Positions 42,315 through 51,249 of a stretch of DNA of 64,000 nucleotides are shown here, in pieces; positions within the stretch are counted from its first letter, which is position 1, and each line of letters begins with the position of its first letter. The stretch comes from Chryseobacterium culicis (lineage in GTDB: Bacteria; Bacteroidota; Bacteroidia; Flavobacteriales; Weeksellaceae). A program made the translations under genes and the position numbers. The stretch spans positions 248,001 through 312,000 of the forward strand of contig NZ_PCPP01000004.1 of the NCBI RefSeq assembly GCF_002979755.1, read 5' to 3'. The notes under the pieces are model-generated. The model did not search any database, had not been told where the DNA came from, and was given only the letters and a program-made list of their open reading frames with translations.

Positions 42315-43793
42315 CTATTTTTCTACGTTTCTGATGATTACAATCTGTCCACCTTCTTTATTGGTGTTGATTCCGGAACCGTCAGGATTTTTGAATTTAT
42401 CCAGCTGCCAGGTATGAGAGTGGATATTCACAGAGAATGTATTCGGAACTCCAATGATGTCTGAAATATCAACCATCGCACCGAATTCCCATGAACCGAA
42501 TTTCTGAAGATCTCCGGATTGGTTATAAGCCGTCTGCCATGCAGAATCACTTCTGTTGTGTCTCATATTCAGCCATGGCTTGTATTGTTTTGTAGCAATA
42601 TTCAGCTGCCAGATATAAGAATCATGGTTGGCGTTTTTGTAATAAGAATCTCCGTCTTCCTGGATGTACACAAAGTTTTCAGTTACACATAAGTTGTCCG
42701 GGTTGATAAGGTTATTTCCTGGATTGGAATCTCCTTCTGCTACCACTTCTAATTTTCCTGTCAGCATATTGTTAGAGTTCAAAACAAGTTTGTAAACTCT
42801 TCCCCACATGGTTAATCCTGCTTTTGGATTCACACCATCAGAAGATTCTCCTGTAGCGGTAAAGTAAATTTCTCTTCCCTTTCCAGCTCCTTTTCTGTAA
42901 TCAACATCTTCGACTCTTGAAAAACGAATGGCATTATTATCAATATTTTTCTGATTGATCTGAGCTCCGGTAAGGTTTTTAGCATTCGGAATTTCTACGA
43001 ATTCTACATCATAGCTGTTTCCTTTTGTCATATCGGTTTCAGTATAGTTGCTGTTGGTTCTTTTCAAAGAATACAACTTACCGTTATCTAAGTCTCCCTG
43101 CGTATCGGCTACATACATGATCAACTGTCCTGCAGATTGGTGAGAAGATGAATAAGATTGGTCTTCCCCGATAACGATATAAGATTTTCCGTTAGAAACA
43201 TCTTTAGGAAGCGGAACTGCATTTTCCATTGAAGCCTTTCCTAAAGCTGGTTTTACTCTTGTTTTATCTGTTGCCTGAGATACTGTTGCCAGTGGATTCA
43301 AGGCATGAACCATACTTTCTTCACCTGATTCTCCAGCAGTAAGGAATGCACTGAAGCCATGAATTTCAGGAGTTGCCAAGGTAGCGGAACATAATCTTGT
43401 CATTCCTCCGGTTCCATTTAAAATATATTCTCCTTTTACAGGTTTAAACGTTTTGTCTAAATATACTCTGGATACTGATTGTTTGATCTCATGGTTGGTG
43501 ATCATCAGGTAACCATCAGAGTTAGGATCTTTCATAATTCCCATTCCGTCCGGCTGACCTCCGAAAACGAAATCCGGAGAACCTGGAAGTACATCTGAGC
43601 TGGAAATAAGGGTGGTAATATTTAAATTTTCAAAACCTTGCATTCCATAAACGAAAGCAGGCTCTTTAGAAAAATTTTCAATTTTGATTTTGTCATTGGC
43701 TGGGGTGTTGGAATCCCCGTTATTGTCATCATTACAGCCTTGAAAAACAATCGCTGTAAGGAATAGAGCTCCAATAGTTTTGTTAATTTTCAT
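42315..43793 (-). CDS. PhoX-like phosphatase lipoprotein (DUF839)
   Basis: 492 residues. Lipobox in AIVFQGC (Cys ~20). The rest matches the PhoX/DUF839 beta-propeller: GQPDGMGIMKDP (~79), YLMITNHEIKQSVSRVYL (~95), TRLCSATLATP (~130), SRVEDVDYRKGAGKGREIYF (starting ~293) and NPDNLCVTENFVYIQEDGD (~365). PhoX enzymes hydrolyse phosphomonoesters with Ca and Fe cofactors. The E-N-x-E-x-G-like acidic residues are present but I cannot verify all ligands. It probably shares a transcript with the cytochrome c peroxidase downstream. Confidence 0.85.
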   Translation of the reverse strand: MKINKTIGALFLTAIVFQGCNDDNNGDSNTPANDKIKIENFSKEPAFVYGMQGFENLNITTLISSSDVLPGSPDFVFGGQPDGMGIMKDPNSDGYLMITNHEIKQSVSRVYLDKTFKPVKGEYILNGTGGMTRLCSATLATPEIHGFSAFLTAGESGEESMVHALNPLATVSQATDKTRVKPALGKASMENAVPLPKDVSNGKSYIVIGEDQSYSSSHQSAGQLIMYVADTQGDLDNGKLYSLKRTNSNYTETDMTKGNSYDVEFVEIPNAKNLTGAQINQKNIDNNAIRFSRVEDVDYRKGAGKGREIYFTATGESSDGVNPKAGLTMWGRVYKLVLNSNNMLTGKLEVVAEGDSNPGNNLINPDNLCVTENFVYIQEDGDSYYKNANHDSYIWQLNIATKQYKPWLNMRHNRSDSAWQTAYNQSGDLQKFGSWEFGAMVDISDIIGVPNTFSVNIHSHTWQLDKFKNPDGSGINTNKEGGQIVIIRNVEK

Positions 43794-44063
43794 AATTATA
43801 TTTTTTGAATTTCGATTAAGGCAAAACTAAAGGTCTAGTGTTAACTAAGTTTTAAGAAGACAAAACAAATAGTTTAAGATTAAGTGATGATTTGTTAAGG
43901 TAAGGTCAATAATTAGAACGGATATAAATAAAGAGAATTTTGAACGAAAATGGGATTGAAAAATTATTGTTTTTAATGGATAATTATTTATTTTTAACGA
44001 AACTATAATTTGGATTGACATTGCGTAAAACAAATGGCAACCACTTACTCAGTAAATTAAACT

Positions 44064-45116
44064 ATGACCATGAAATATTTAACTGTTATTTTGTTTTTTG
44101 CCCTGCTTGGGTGCAAAAGTGTTCAGCAAGTCAATAAACAAAATATTGAAAATGCAATTACGAAAAATGCTGTTCAGCTATTAGAGGACAAAAGATTTCA
44201 TTCCGTTTCCATTGCAGTGTTGAAAGATGGGGAATCCACAATCAAACATTTTGGCGAGCTCACTATTGGAAAAGGAAACAAACCCAACGATTCTACACTT
44301 TATGAATTGGCTTCTGTAACTAAAACTTTTACAGGTTATTTAGCCGCTAAAGCCGTTCTTGATAAAAAAATCAATTTAGAGGATGATATTAGAATTTATC
44401 TTGACGAATCTTACCCCAATTTAGAATTTAAAGGTGAACCTATAAGAATCAAACACCTGATTACCCATACCAGTGGATTTCCTAATTTTCCTATAAAAAG
44501 CGAAAATAAAAAGGCTTTTTTTGAAGGATTAAAACTGATCAAAATTGAAACGAAGCCTGGAGAAATATATTACTATTCAAACACGGCTCCGGAGGTAACA
44601 GCATATATCCTTGAAAAAGTGTATCAAAAACCTTTTGAAGAGCTGGTCACTGAATTTGTTTTGAAACCCAATAAAATGGACCAGACTAAGTTTACACTCA
44701 ATGAAAATGACAGAACAAAATTGGTAAAAGGCTATAACGATAAAAACGAGTTAATGCCTAACTTCAATAGAACTTTATGGGGCGGAATTTCAGGACTGCA
44801 CTCTACCACTCCGGATTTAGTGAAGTATATGAAATTACAACTTGACCCGTCCAATCTTATTGTCAAGGAATCTCATAAAAAATTATTTAAAGAAGGTTCT
44901 GATTTTTGGGAAGGCTACCATTGGTATATCATAGAAGATGATAAGAGATTAATGTACAGACATCATGGAGGGATATACGGAATGCAGAATTGGTTTGTGA
45001 TTTATCCTAAAAAAAATATTGGAATATCCATATTGACAAATACGAGCTTTAATGAAACAGGACAAATTTTAGAAAAAGTAGTGGATAGCCTGTATGATGA
45101 CCTCAACGTAAAATAA
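44064..45116 (+). CDS. Serine hydrolase, beta-lactamase/class C-like lipoprotein
   Basis: 350 residues, or 348 from the Met at 44070. Signal and lipobox (VILFFALLGC). The beta-lactamase-type domain has the SxxK nucleophile in ELASVTKTFTGYLAAK (~79), YYYSNTAPEVTAYI for the YxN triad element (~171) and HHGGIYGMQNW as the KTG-equivalent (~304). Such enzymes are esterases, D-peptidases or true class C beta-lactamases; the substrate cannot be read. Its length and lipoprotein anchor favour a general serine hydrolase rather than a drug-resistance enzyme. Divergent from the PhoX-like gene. Confidence 0.88.
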   Translation: MTMKYLTVILFFALLGCKSVQQVNKQNIENAITKNAVQLLEDKRFHSVSIAVLKDGESTIKHFGELTIGKGNKPNDSTLYELASVTKTFTGYLAAKAVLDKKINLEDDIRIYLDESYPNLEFKGEPIRIKHLITHTSGFPNFPIKSENKKAFFEGLKLIKIETKPGEIYYYSNTAPEVTAYILEKVYQKPFEELVTEFVLKPNKMDQTKFTLNENDRTKLVKGYNDKNELMPNFNRTLWGGISGLHSTTPDLVKYMKLQLDPSNLIVKESHKKLFKEGSDFWEGYHWYIIEDDKRLMYRHHGGIYGMQNWFVIYPKKNIGISILTNTSFNETGQILEKVVDSLYDDLNVK

Positions 45117-45130
45117 ACTGATCAAATACA

Positions 45131-45163
45131 AATAATCCCTTTCAATTTTTGAAAGGGATTATT
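45131..45163. terminator. Hairpin between serine hydrolase and alaS
   Basis: Perfect 13-bp stem AATAATCCCTTTC / GAAAGGGATTATT with loop AATTTTT. It lies between two convergent genes and probably stops both transcripts. Confidence 0.8.
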
Positions 45164-45209
45164 GTTTATCCTTAAAACCGCGAAGCGGTACTATTTTGAT
45201 AAGAATTAA

Positions 45210-47813
45210 TTAAATATTCAAAGCTTTTTGGTAAGCGTTTTCCAAACCATCAAGGTTTTTACCACCTGCTGTTGCAAAACCTGGGTTTCCGCCGCCGCCG
45301 CCTTGGATTTCTTTTGCAAGGTCTTTTACAATAGCTCCAGCTTGATAATCTGCTGCAAGATCGTCAGAAACCCCAACAGTAATCATTGGTTTTCCGTCTG
45401 CATCAGAAAGAATAATCGTCACTGAAGAAGGGATCTCTCTCTTCAACTGGAATACGATATCTTTTACAGAACCTGCATCCAGAGAAGTTTTCTTTACAAG
45501 AAGCTGCTTGTTGCCTTTTTGCTCATAAGCATTCTTCCATTCTCCGATTTCTCCTTTTGCTTTCTCCTTTTTAAGAGCATCTACTTCAGCTTTCAATGAA
45601 GCATTTTCTTCGATGAGTTTTTCGATAGACCTTACTACATCTTTCGATTTTAGCAGTTGAGAAAGTTCAATGATCTGTTTTTCAAGATTGTTGAAATATT
45701 CTTCAGATTTATCTCCTGAAATAGCCTCAATTCTTCTGATTCCCGCTGCTGCAGAACCTTCAGAAGTGATTTTGAAATGACCGATTTCGCTGGTGTTTTT
45801 CACGTGAGTTCCTCCGCAAAGTTCTTTTGAACTTCCGAATTGAATCATTCTCACACTGTCACCATATTTTTCACCAAACAATGCCATTGCTCCTTTGTCC
45901 AAAGCTTCCTGAATCGGAATATTTCTGAACTCCTGCAAAGCAATACTTTCTTTGATTTTTTTGTTTACTTTTTCTTCAATTAATGCCAGTTCTTCCTCAG
46001 TCATTTTGTTGAAATGAGAGAAGTCGAAACGTAGATAATCAGGACCTACATAAGAACCTTTCTGTTCTACGTGAGTTCCTAAAACATCTCTTAAAGCTTC
46101 ATGCAGAAGGTGAGTCACAGAGTGGTTAGCCTGAGAATTCTTTCTGTCAGAAGCATTTACTTTTGCATAGAAAACAGCACCTGCATCCTTTGGAAGCCCG
46201 CTGATCAATGAAATAATCAATCCGTTTTCTTTTTTAGTTTCAAGTACTTCAAAGCTTTCAACAGCATTTTCAAGAACACCTTTATCTCCAACCTGTCCAC
46301 CTCCTTCAGGATAGAAAGGAGAGTTGCTTAATACCACCTGGTAAAACTCTCCGTCTTTGTTTTCTACCTTTCTGTATCTGGTAATATACGTTTCAGACTC
46401 TATCTGATCATATCCTACAAAGGTTTCAGGTTTTGATTCAAGGTTTACCCAGTCATATACTTTCTGAGCAGAATCAGCTTTTGAACGAAGTTTCTGTTTC
46501 TCCATTTCAGCTTTGAAACCCGCTACATCAATAGTCAGCCCTTTTTCTTCAGCAATGATTCTTGTTAAATCATCAGGGAATCCATACGTATCATACAATT
46601 CGAAAACTTCTTCACTTGGTAATACTTTCTGATGATCTGCAATGGTCTGCTGAATCAGTTTTTCAACTCTGATTAAACCATTTTCAATTGTTTTTAAGAA
46701 TGAATCTTCTTCACTTTTGATTACTTCAGCAACCAGTTTTCCTTGTTTTTCAAGTTCCGGGAAGAAAGGTCCCATTTGTTCCTGCAGAACAGCAACCAAT
46801 TTGTAAAGGAAAGGTTCTTTCATTCCTAAGAATCGGTAAGAATAAGAAATTCCTCTTCTTAAAATTCTTCTGATTACATAACCTGCACCTCCATTGGATG
46901 GTAATTGTCCGTCTGCAATAGCAAAAGAAACCGCTCTGATGTGGTCTACCACAACACGGATGGCAATATCTTTTTCGTCTTCTAAAATTCCCGTATATTT
47001 TTTACCTGAAAGTTCTTCAACTTTAGAAATAAGCGGGGTGAAAACATCTGTATCATAGTTGGAAGACTTTCCTTGAAGCGCCATACAAAGACGTTCAAAG
47101 CCCATTCCCGTATCTACATGCTGCGCAGGAAGTTTCTCTAAAGATTTATCTGCCTTTCTGTTGAATTCCATGAAAACCAGATTCCATACTTCCACAACTT
47201 GCGGATGGTCGTTATTCACCAACTCAAGTCCTGAAACTTTAGCTTTTTCTTCCGGTGTTCTTAAGTCAACATGGATTTCTGAACACGGTCCGCATGGTCC
47301 GCTTTCACCCATTTCCCAGAAATTATCTTTTTTATTTCCGTTGATGATTCTGTCTTCTGAAATGTGAGATTTCCAGAAATCAAAAGCATCCTGGTCTCTG
47401 TCCAGATTTTCAGAAGCGTCTCCTTCAAAAATCGTTACATATAAATTTTCTTTTGGAATTCCGTATACTTCAGTCAGTAATTCCCAGGCAAAAGCAATAG
47501 CCTCTTTTTTGAAGTAATCCCCGAAAGACCAGTTTCCCAGCATCTCAAACATGGTATGGTGATAAGTATCTCTACCTACATCATCCAGGTCATTGTGTTT
47601 CCCTGAAACTCTCAGACACTTTTGGGTATCGGCAATTCTAGGGGCGGTAGGGGTTTTGTAGCCAAGGAAAAAATCCTTGAACTGCGTCATTCCGGAGTTG
47701 GAAAACATAAGGGTAGGGTCGTCTTTCAGCACAATAGGAGCTGAAGGAACGATTAAGTGCTCCTTACTTTTAAAATAATCTAAAAATTTTTGACGTATCT
47801 CTTGTGATGTCAT
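45210..47813 (-). CDS. alaS: Alanyl-tRNA synthetase
   Basis: 867 residues. Class II synthetase charging tRNA-Ala. N-terminal catalytic core with SSGMTQFKDFFLG-type motif (~35) and GESGPCGPCSEIH (~165); editing domain with the zinc-binding sites HSVTHLLHEAL (~565) and CGGTHVKNTSEIGHF (~668); C-terminal DHHA1-like C-Ala domain ending GGGGGNPGFATAGGK (~840). Full length and intact. A TAAATTTG -7 box sits 43 bases upstream. Monocistronic. Confidence 0.97.
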   Translation of the reverse strand: MTSQEIRQKFLDYFKSKEHLIVPSAPIVLKDDPTLMFSNSGMTQFKDFFLGYKTPTAPRIADTQKCLRVSGKHNDLDDVGRDTYHHTMFEMLGNWSFGDYFKKEAIAFAWELLTEVYGIPKENLYVTIFEGDASENLDRDQDAFDFWKSHISEDRIINGNKKDNFWEMGESGPCGPCSEIHVDLRTPEEKAKVSGLELVNNDHPQVVEVWNLVFMEFNRKADKSLEKLPAQHVDTGMGFERLCMALQGKSSNYDTDVFTPLISKVEELSGKKYTGILEDEKDIAIRVVVDHIRAVSFAIADGQLPSNGGAGYVIRRILRRGISYSYRFLGMKEPFLYKLVAVLQEQMGPFFPELEKQGKLVAEVIKSEEDSFLKTIENGLIRVEKLIQQTIADHQKVLPSEEVFELYDTYGFPDDLTRIIAEEKGLTIDVAGFKAEMEKQKLRSKADSAQKVYDWVNLESKPETFVGYDQIESETYITRYRKVENKDGEFYQVVLSNSPFYPEGGGQVGDKGVLENAVESFEVLETKKENGLIISLISGLPKDAGAVFYAKVNASDRKNSQANHSVTHLLHEALRDVLGTHVEQKGSYVGPDYLRFDFSHFNKMTEEELALIEEKVNKKIKESIALQEFRNIPIQEALDKGAMALFGEKYGDSVRMIQFGSSKELCGGTHVKNTSEIGHFKITSEGSAAAGIRRIEAISGDKSEEYFNNLEKQIIELSQLLKSKDVVRSIEKLIEENASLKAEVDALKKEKAKGEIGEWKNAYEQKGNKQLLVKKTSLDAGSVKDIVFQLKREIPSSVTIILSDADGKPMITVGVSDDLAADYQAGAIVKDLAKEIQGGGGGNPGFATAGGKNLDGLENAYQKALNI

Positions 47814-47856
47814 AGTATTGCTTTTGCTTTTTTTAGTATCAAATTTTGATAAGATG

Positions 47857-47864
47857 CAAATTTA
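47857..47864 (-). promoter_or_regulatory. -7 promoter box for alaS
   Basis: The minus strand reads TAAATTTG, an exact TAnnTTTG, 43 bases before the alaS start. No TTG at the -33 position. Confidence 0.45.
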
Positions 47865-48021
47865 AGATTTTTAAGCGATTTGTAATAATTTTATACTATG
47901 TTTTGAATGGTGGTGGGTTTTGATAATAAATGTACATCAGAATTTTTAATCTCTTTCCATCAATTGTATAGGGTTTCAAAGCCTGTACAATTTGCAGAGT
48001 CTGTAACCAATGATTATTTAT

Positions 48022-48029
48022 TAATTTTG
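48022..48029 (+). promoter_or_regulatory. -7 promoter box for the sigma factor operon
   Basis: TAATTTTG, an exact TAnnTTTG, 60 bases before the sigma factor start. The -33 TTG is missing. It could also be recognised by a different sigma factor. Confidence 0.4.
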
Positions 48030-48089
48030 CAATTTTCCGTTTAACTTATTACCTTCGCTGTGATCTGAGATAAGATAAAAATCCCTCCA

Positions 48090-48644
48090 ATGACAAAAGA
48101 TGAAGAGTTGAAAAGCTGGATAGAGCAGTATTCCGGGCCGCTTTTGAAGCGGGCACTGTATGTACTTTCGAATAAAGAAGACGCTCAGGATGTTGTTCAG
48201 GAAGTTTTTCTTGCAGCCTATTCAGCCCATGATTCTTTTGAGGGGAAAAGTAATCCTCTGACCTGGCTGATGGCTATTCTGAACAGGAAAGTGGCAGATT
48301 TTTACCGGAAAAAATACAAATCCGAACCCAATGTCAGACTCGATCATTTTTTTGATGAAACAGGATCCTGGAAAAATAATGATGTTTTGAATGACTGGAA
48401 TGTCTCAGGGGAAGGAGATGAACTTTTAGACAGCGCAGATTTTACTAAAACATTGGAGGAATGTATCGAAGAATTGCCCTCCAGATGGAAGATCCTGCTT
48501 AAAATGTATTATATCGAAGAAAAAAAAGCACCGGAAGTAAGTCAGGAATTGAGTGTTTCTACGACTAATCTTTGGAAGATTTTGCAAAGAAGCCGCATGC
48601 AGCTCAGAGAATGTTTGGAGTTTAACTGGTTTTCAAAATCATAA
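48090..48644 (+). CDS. ECF-type RNA polymerase sigma factor
   Basis: 184 residues. Region 2 (~20-90) has ALYVLSNKEDAQDVVQEVFLA and the KVADFYRK promoter-melting part (~72). Region 4 (~125-180) shows LEECIEELPSRWKILLKMYYIEE and the helix-turn-helix SQELSVSTTNLWKILQRSRM. It recruits RNA polymerase to stress promoters. The ZAS-type anti-sigma gene follows 5 bases after the stop, a standard partner order. The downstream RclC-like and MsrAB genes are candidate members of its regulon. Confidence 0.93.
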   Translation: MTKDEELKSWIEQYSGPLLKRALYVLSNKEDAQDVVQEVFLAAYSAHDSFEGKSNPLTWLMAILNRKVADFYRKKYKSEPNVRLDHFFDETGSWKNNDVLNDWNVSGEGDELLDSADFTKTLEECIEELPSRWKILLKMYYIEEKKAPEVSQELSVSTTNLWKILQRSRMQLRECLEFNWFSKS

Positions 48645-48649
48645 GAAAA

Positions 48650-48919
48650 ATGATAAGAAGAATACTACATATATTATTTTTACCATGCAGTGAAGCTACT
48701 TTACTGATGGAAAAAAGGAATGCCCAATCCATTTCTTCCAGAGAAAACCGGATGCTGAGCATGCACCTGATGATCTGCAAATGGTGCCGAATGTACAATG
48801 AAAAACTGGCACTTCTGGATAAAGTGTTTAAAAAGAAATTTTCTGAAGAGAAAACTGAAATAAATGAATCTGAAATTCAGGATTTTAAAAACAAAATGAT
48901 CGATAAATTAAATTTCTAA
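48650..48919 (+). CDS. ZAS-type anti-sigma factor (putative redox sensor)
   Basis: 89 residues, soluble, no membrane helix. The HxxxCxxC motif typical of zinc-binding anti-sigma (ZAS) domains is seen in MHLMICKWCRMY (~40-45), with a further Cys near the N-terminus (LFLPCSEATLL, ~13). In RsrA and ChrR relatives, these Cys bind zinc and release the sigma factor when oxidised. It starts 5 bases after the sigma gene. The cytosolic form suits sensing of diffusible oxidants; this is inference. Confidence 0.82.
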   Translation: MIRRILHILFLPCSEATLLMEKRNAQSISSRENRMLSMHLMICKWCRMYNEKLALLDKVFKKKFSEEKTEINESEIQDFKNKMIDKLNF

Positions 48920-48956
48920 GAAAATTTCTGTCAGGATTTTAAAAATGCTCCGACTA

Positions 48957-48964
48957 TACTTTTG
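48957..48964 (+). promoter_or_regulatory. -7-like box upstream of the RclC-like gene
   Basis: TACTTTTG, an exact TAnnTTTG, 34 bases before the RclC-like start, in the 79-base gap after the anti-sigma gene. No matching -33. An ECF-dependent promoter in this gap is equally possible but I cannot identify its motif. Confidence 0.4.
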
Positions 48965-48998
48965 AAAACAATAAAGTATTCAATTAAAATCTTAAAAC

Positions 48999-49436
48999 AT
49001 GGTCGGAACAGTACAGGAATCTAAAAATCAATTAACCCGAATCGGGTATTACATTTCGCTTTTCGGAGCAGCGCTTATATTGCTTTGGATTGGTATCTTC
49101 AAATTTACCCCTACAGAAGCTGCTGCCATAAAACCTTTGGTAGAAAACCATTTCTTAACTTTTTTCGTATATAAAATCATAAGCGTCCAGGCAGTGTCAA
49201 ATCTTATCGGAACGATAGAAATTATCATTGCATTACTCCTGATATTTAGTGCGAAATTTGCTGTATTGAAAAAGTATGCAGGGATAGGAATGATGGTAAC
49301 TTTTCTGGTAACCTTAAGCTATTTATTTACAACACCGGGAATGTGGAAAATAGTAGATGGAGTGCCTGTGACGGATTTCTTTATTTTAAAAGACCTTATG
49401 CTTTTAGGATTCGGATTCATGATCGTTCAAAAATAA
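48999..49436 (+). CDS. DUF417 membrane protein, RclC-like
   Basis: 145 residues with four membrane helices (~16-32, ~58-76, ~90-110, ~125-143). FKFTPTEAAAIKPLVENH and PGMW mark the DUF417/YkgB family. RclC in Escherichia coli belongs to this family and protects against reactive chlorine. It lies 5 bases before the MsrAB gene, so the two are almost certainly cotranscribed. Role at the inner membrane during hypochlorous acid stress is inference from the family and neighbours. Confidence 0.88.
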   Translation: MVGTVQESKNQLTRIGYYISLFGAALILLWIGIFKFTPTEAAAIKPLVENHFLTFFVYKIISVQAVSNLIGTIEIIIALLLIFSAKFAVLKKYAGIGMMVTFLVTLSYLFTTPGMWKIVDGVPVTDFFILKDLMLLGFGFMIVQK

Positions 49437-49441
49437 TAGTA

Positions 49442-50557
49442 ATGAATAAAAAGGATAAAATGAAAAATATATTCATTGTACTCGGAATCATTCTGGGTAT
49501 AGCAGTATTTGCTGCGGGATCAGGGCTTTTTAAGAAAACGAAGCCTAATGTAGTGGAAATTAAAAAAGAAAATGAGAAAATTATGGATAACAAAAACGTT
49601 AGAGAGATTTATTTTGCAGGTGGATGTTTCTGGGGAACAGAACATTTTTTTCAACAGATTCGAGGAGTGGTAGGAACAGAAGTGGGTTATGCCAATGGGA
49701 ATACTCAAAATCCTACTTATGAAGAGGTGGTAAGTCATACAACAGGTTTTGCTGAAACGGTAAAAGTAAAATATGATCCGGAACAGGTGGATCTGAAACT
49801 GTTGATTGATTTATATTTCAAAACCATTGATCCTACAAGTAAAGATCAGCAGGGAAATGACAGAGGAAACCAATACAGAACGGGAATCTATTTCACCAAT
49901 AAAACAGATGAAGCTGTGGTAAAAGATGAAGTTCTGAAACTGGCAAAAAATTATAACAAGCCATTGCTTGTAGAAACAATTCCATTGAAAAATTTCTATA
50001 AAGCAGAAGATTATCATCAGGATTATCTGGATAAAAATCCAGGCGGATATTGTCACATTGAACCAGGACTTTTTGAAATGGCGAAAAAAGCCAATCCGCT
50101 TCCAAAACCAGCTTATCATAAACAGGATAAAAAAGCTTTAAAGGAAAAACTGACTGCAGAACAATACAATGTCACTCAGGAAAACGGTACAGAAAGACCT
50201 TTTCAAAATGAATATTGGAACGAAACCCGTGAAGGAATTTATGTAGATATTACCACCGGAGAACCTTTGTTTATTTCTACCGATAAATTTGAATCCGGAT
50301 GTGGATGGCCAAGTTTCTCAAAACCTATTACAAAGGCTTTGATTGACGAAAAGTTGGATCGTACCCATGGAATGGATAGAGTAGAAGTAAGAAGTAAAAC
50401 CGGTGATGCCCATCTGGGACACGTTTTCACAGATGGACCGCAGGATAAAGGAGGACTTCGCTACTGTATCAACAGTGCTTCTCTGAAATTTATTCCAAAA
50501 GCAGAAATGGAGAGTAAAGGATACGGAAAATATCTTCCATTGTTAGATAAAAAGTAA
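49442..50557 (+). CDS. msrAB: Bifunctional methionine sulfoxide reductase MsrA-MsrB, membrane-anchored
   Basis: 371 residues from the Met at 49442; a longer frame starts at 49343 but runs through the previous gene in another phase. One N-terminal helix (~8-28) makes it a likely periplasm-facing protein. The MsrA domain (~50-210) has the catalytic AGGCFWGTEHFF (~55) and YHQDYLDKNP. The MsrB domain (~235-370) has ESGCGWPSFSKPI (~283) and the catalytic Cys in RYCINSASLKF (~347). It repairs both epimers of methionine sulfoxide. The fusion with a membrane anchor suits repair of envelope proteins after oxidant attack. Met 7 (49460) is an alternative start. Confidence 0.95.
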   Translation: MNKKDKMKNIFIVLGIILGIAVFAAGSGLFKKTKPNVVEIKKENEKIMDNKNVREIYFAGGCFWGTEHFFQQIRGVVGTEVGYANGNTQNPTYEEVVSHTTGFAETVKVKYDPEQVDLKLLIDLYFKTIDPTSKDQQGNDRGNQYRTGIYFTNKTDEAVVKDEVLKLAKNYNKPLLVETIPLKNFYKAEDYHQDYLDKNPGGYCHIEPGLFEMAKKANPLPKPAYHKQDKKALKEKLTAEQYNVTQENGTERPFQNEYWNETREGIYVDITTGEPLFISTDKFESGCGWPSFSKPITKALIDEKLDRTHGMDRVEVRSKTGDAHLGHVFTDGPQDKGGLRYCINSASLKFIPKAEMESKGYGKYLPLLDKK

Positions 50558-50566
50558 TGTGAAAGG

Positions 50567-50595
50567 AAGGCTGCCCAATGGCAGCCTTTTATTTT
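50567..50595. terminator. Bidirectional terminator after msrAB
   Basis: Stem AAGGCTGCC / GGCAGCCTT with loop CAAT. T-rich on both sides, so it may stop msrAB and the convergent minus-strand pair. Confidence 0.9.
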
Positions 50596-50598
50596 GAA

Positions 50599-51249
50599 TT
50601 AATGATGTAGTTGAAATCTTTCTTTGATGCTGAGCATAGAGATATTTAGAAATAGGAGAAACCCGAAAATAATGTAAGAGGTTTCTTTGGATGCAGTTCT
50701 AAACATATTAAAGATTTTCCCATAGCGGGTAGATTCAAAAGCATTCATAGTCTCTGCTGGCCCCCAATCTATAGTATCATTACAAAGTAAACATTCATAT
50801 TCAGGATATTGCAACTTAGGATCAATATAACTATAGACCGCAAATATATGTCCTGTTTTTTCAAGGTCAACGGCATACTGATCTTGTTTGGCGATTGCCA
50901 GATCATTCAAAACTGATACAAAATCACCATAGGTATTATTTTGATCTAAAATAAATTCAATACCAGATTCTTTCTTATTTCTTTCCTGAAGTTGTTTCAA
51001 TTCAGAAACATATGATTTTGAATTTTCTTTAGCAGTACCCGGGGCTATTTTAATTTTTTTGTAATTCCAGTTTCTTGCAGGTTCAAAACTTGCAAATGTA
51101 TTTTTACTCCCTTCTCTTTCTTTAGCAGGAAGTCCGATATCCATAACAGAAACATTAATTTCTTCAAACTTTTGATTTCCATAATACCAGAACAGAATTG
51201 GAATAATGATAGCACTGATAAACCCGGGAAAGTAATATATTTTTTTCAT
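50599..51249 (-). CDS. Unknown membrane protein, tandem paralogue 1
   Basis: 216 residues. N-terminal helix (~8-24: GFISAIIIPILFWYYGNQ), a ~150-residue soluble domain with FEPARNWNYKKIKI, and a C-terminal helix (~185-202, SYIIFGFLLFLNISML). It is clearly a paralogue of the next gene: MKKI.Y.PG.ISA..IPILFWYYGNQ, ..MD.GLPAK and NWNYKKI are shared. Its start overlaps the stop of the upstream copy by 4 bases (ATGA), so the genes are translationally coupled. Family not recognised. Confidence 0.8.
   Translation of the reverse strand: MKKIYYFPGFISAIIIPILFWYYGNQKFEEINVSVMDIGLPAKEREGSKNTFASFEPARNWNYKKIKIAPGTAKENSKSYVSELKQLQERNKKESGIEFILDQNNTYGDFVSVLNDLAIAKQDQYAVDLEKTGHIFAVYSYIDPKLQYPEYECLLCNDTIDWGPAETMNAFESTRYGKIFNMFRTASKETSYIIFGFLLFLNISMLSIKERFQLHH

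Noticed and set aside
49343..49441. Longer start for msrAB
   Set aside because: It overlaps the DUF417 gene in another phase; the Met at 49442 gives a clean membrane anchor.
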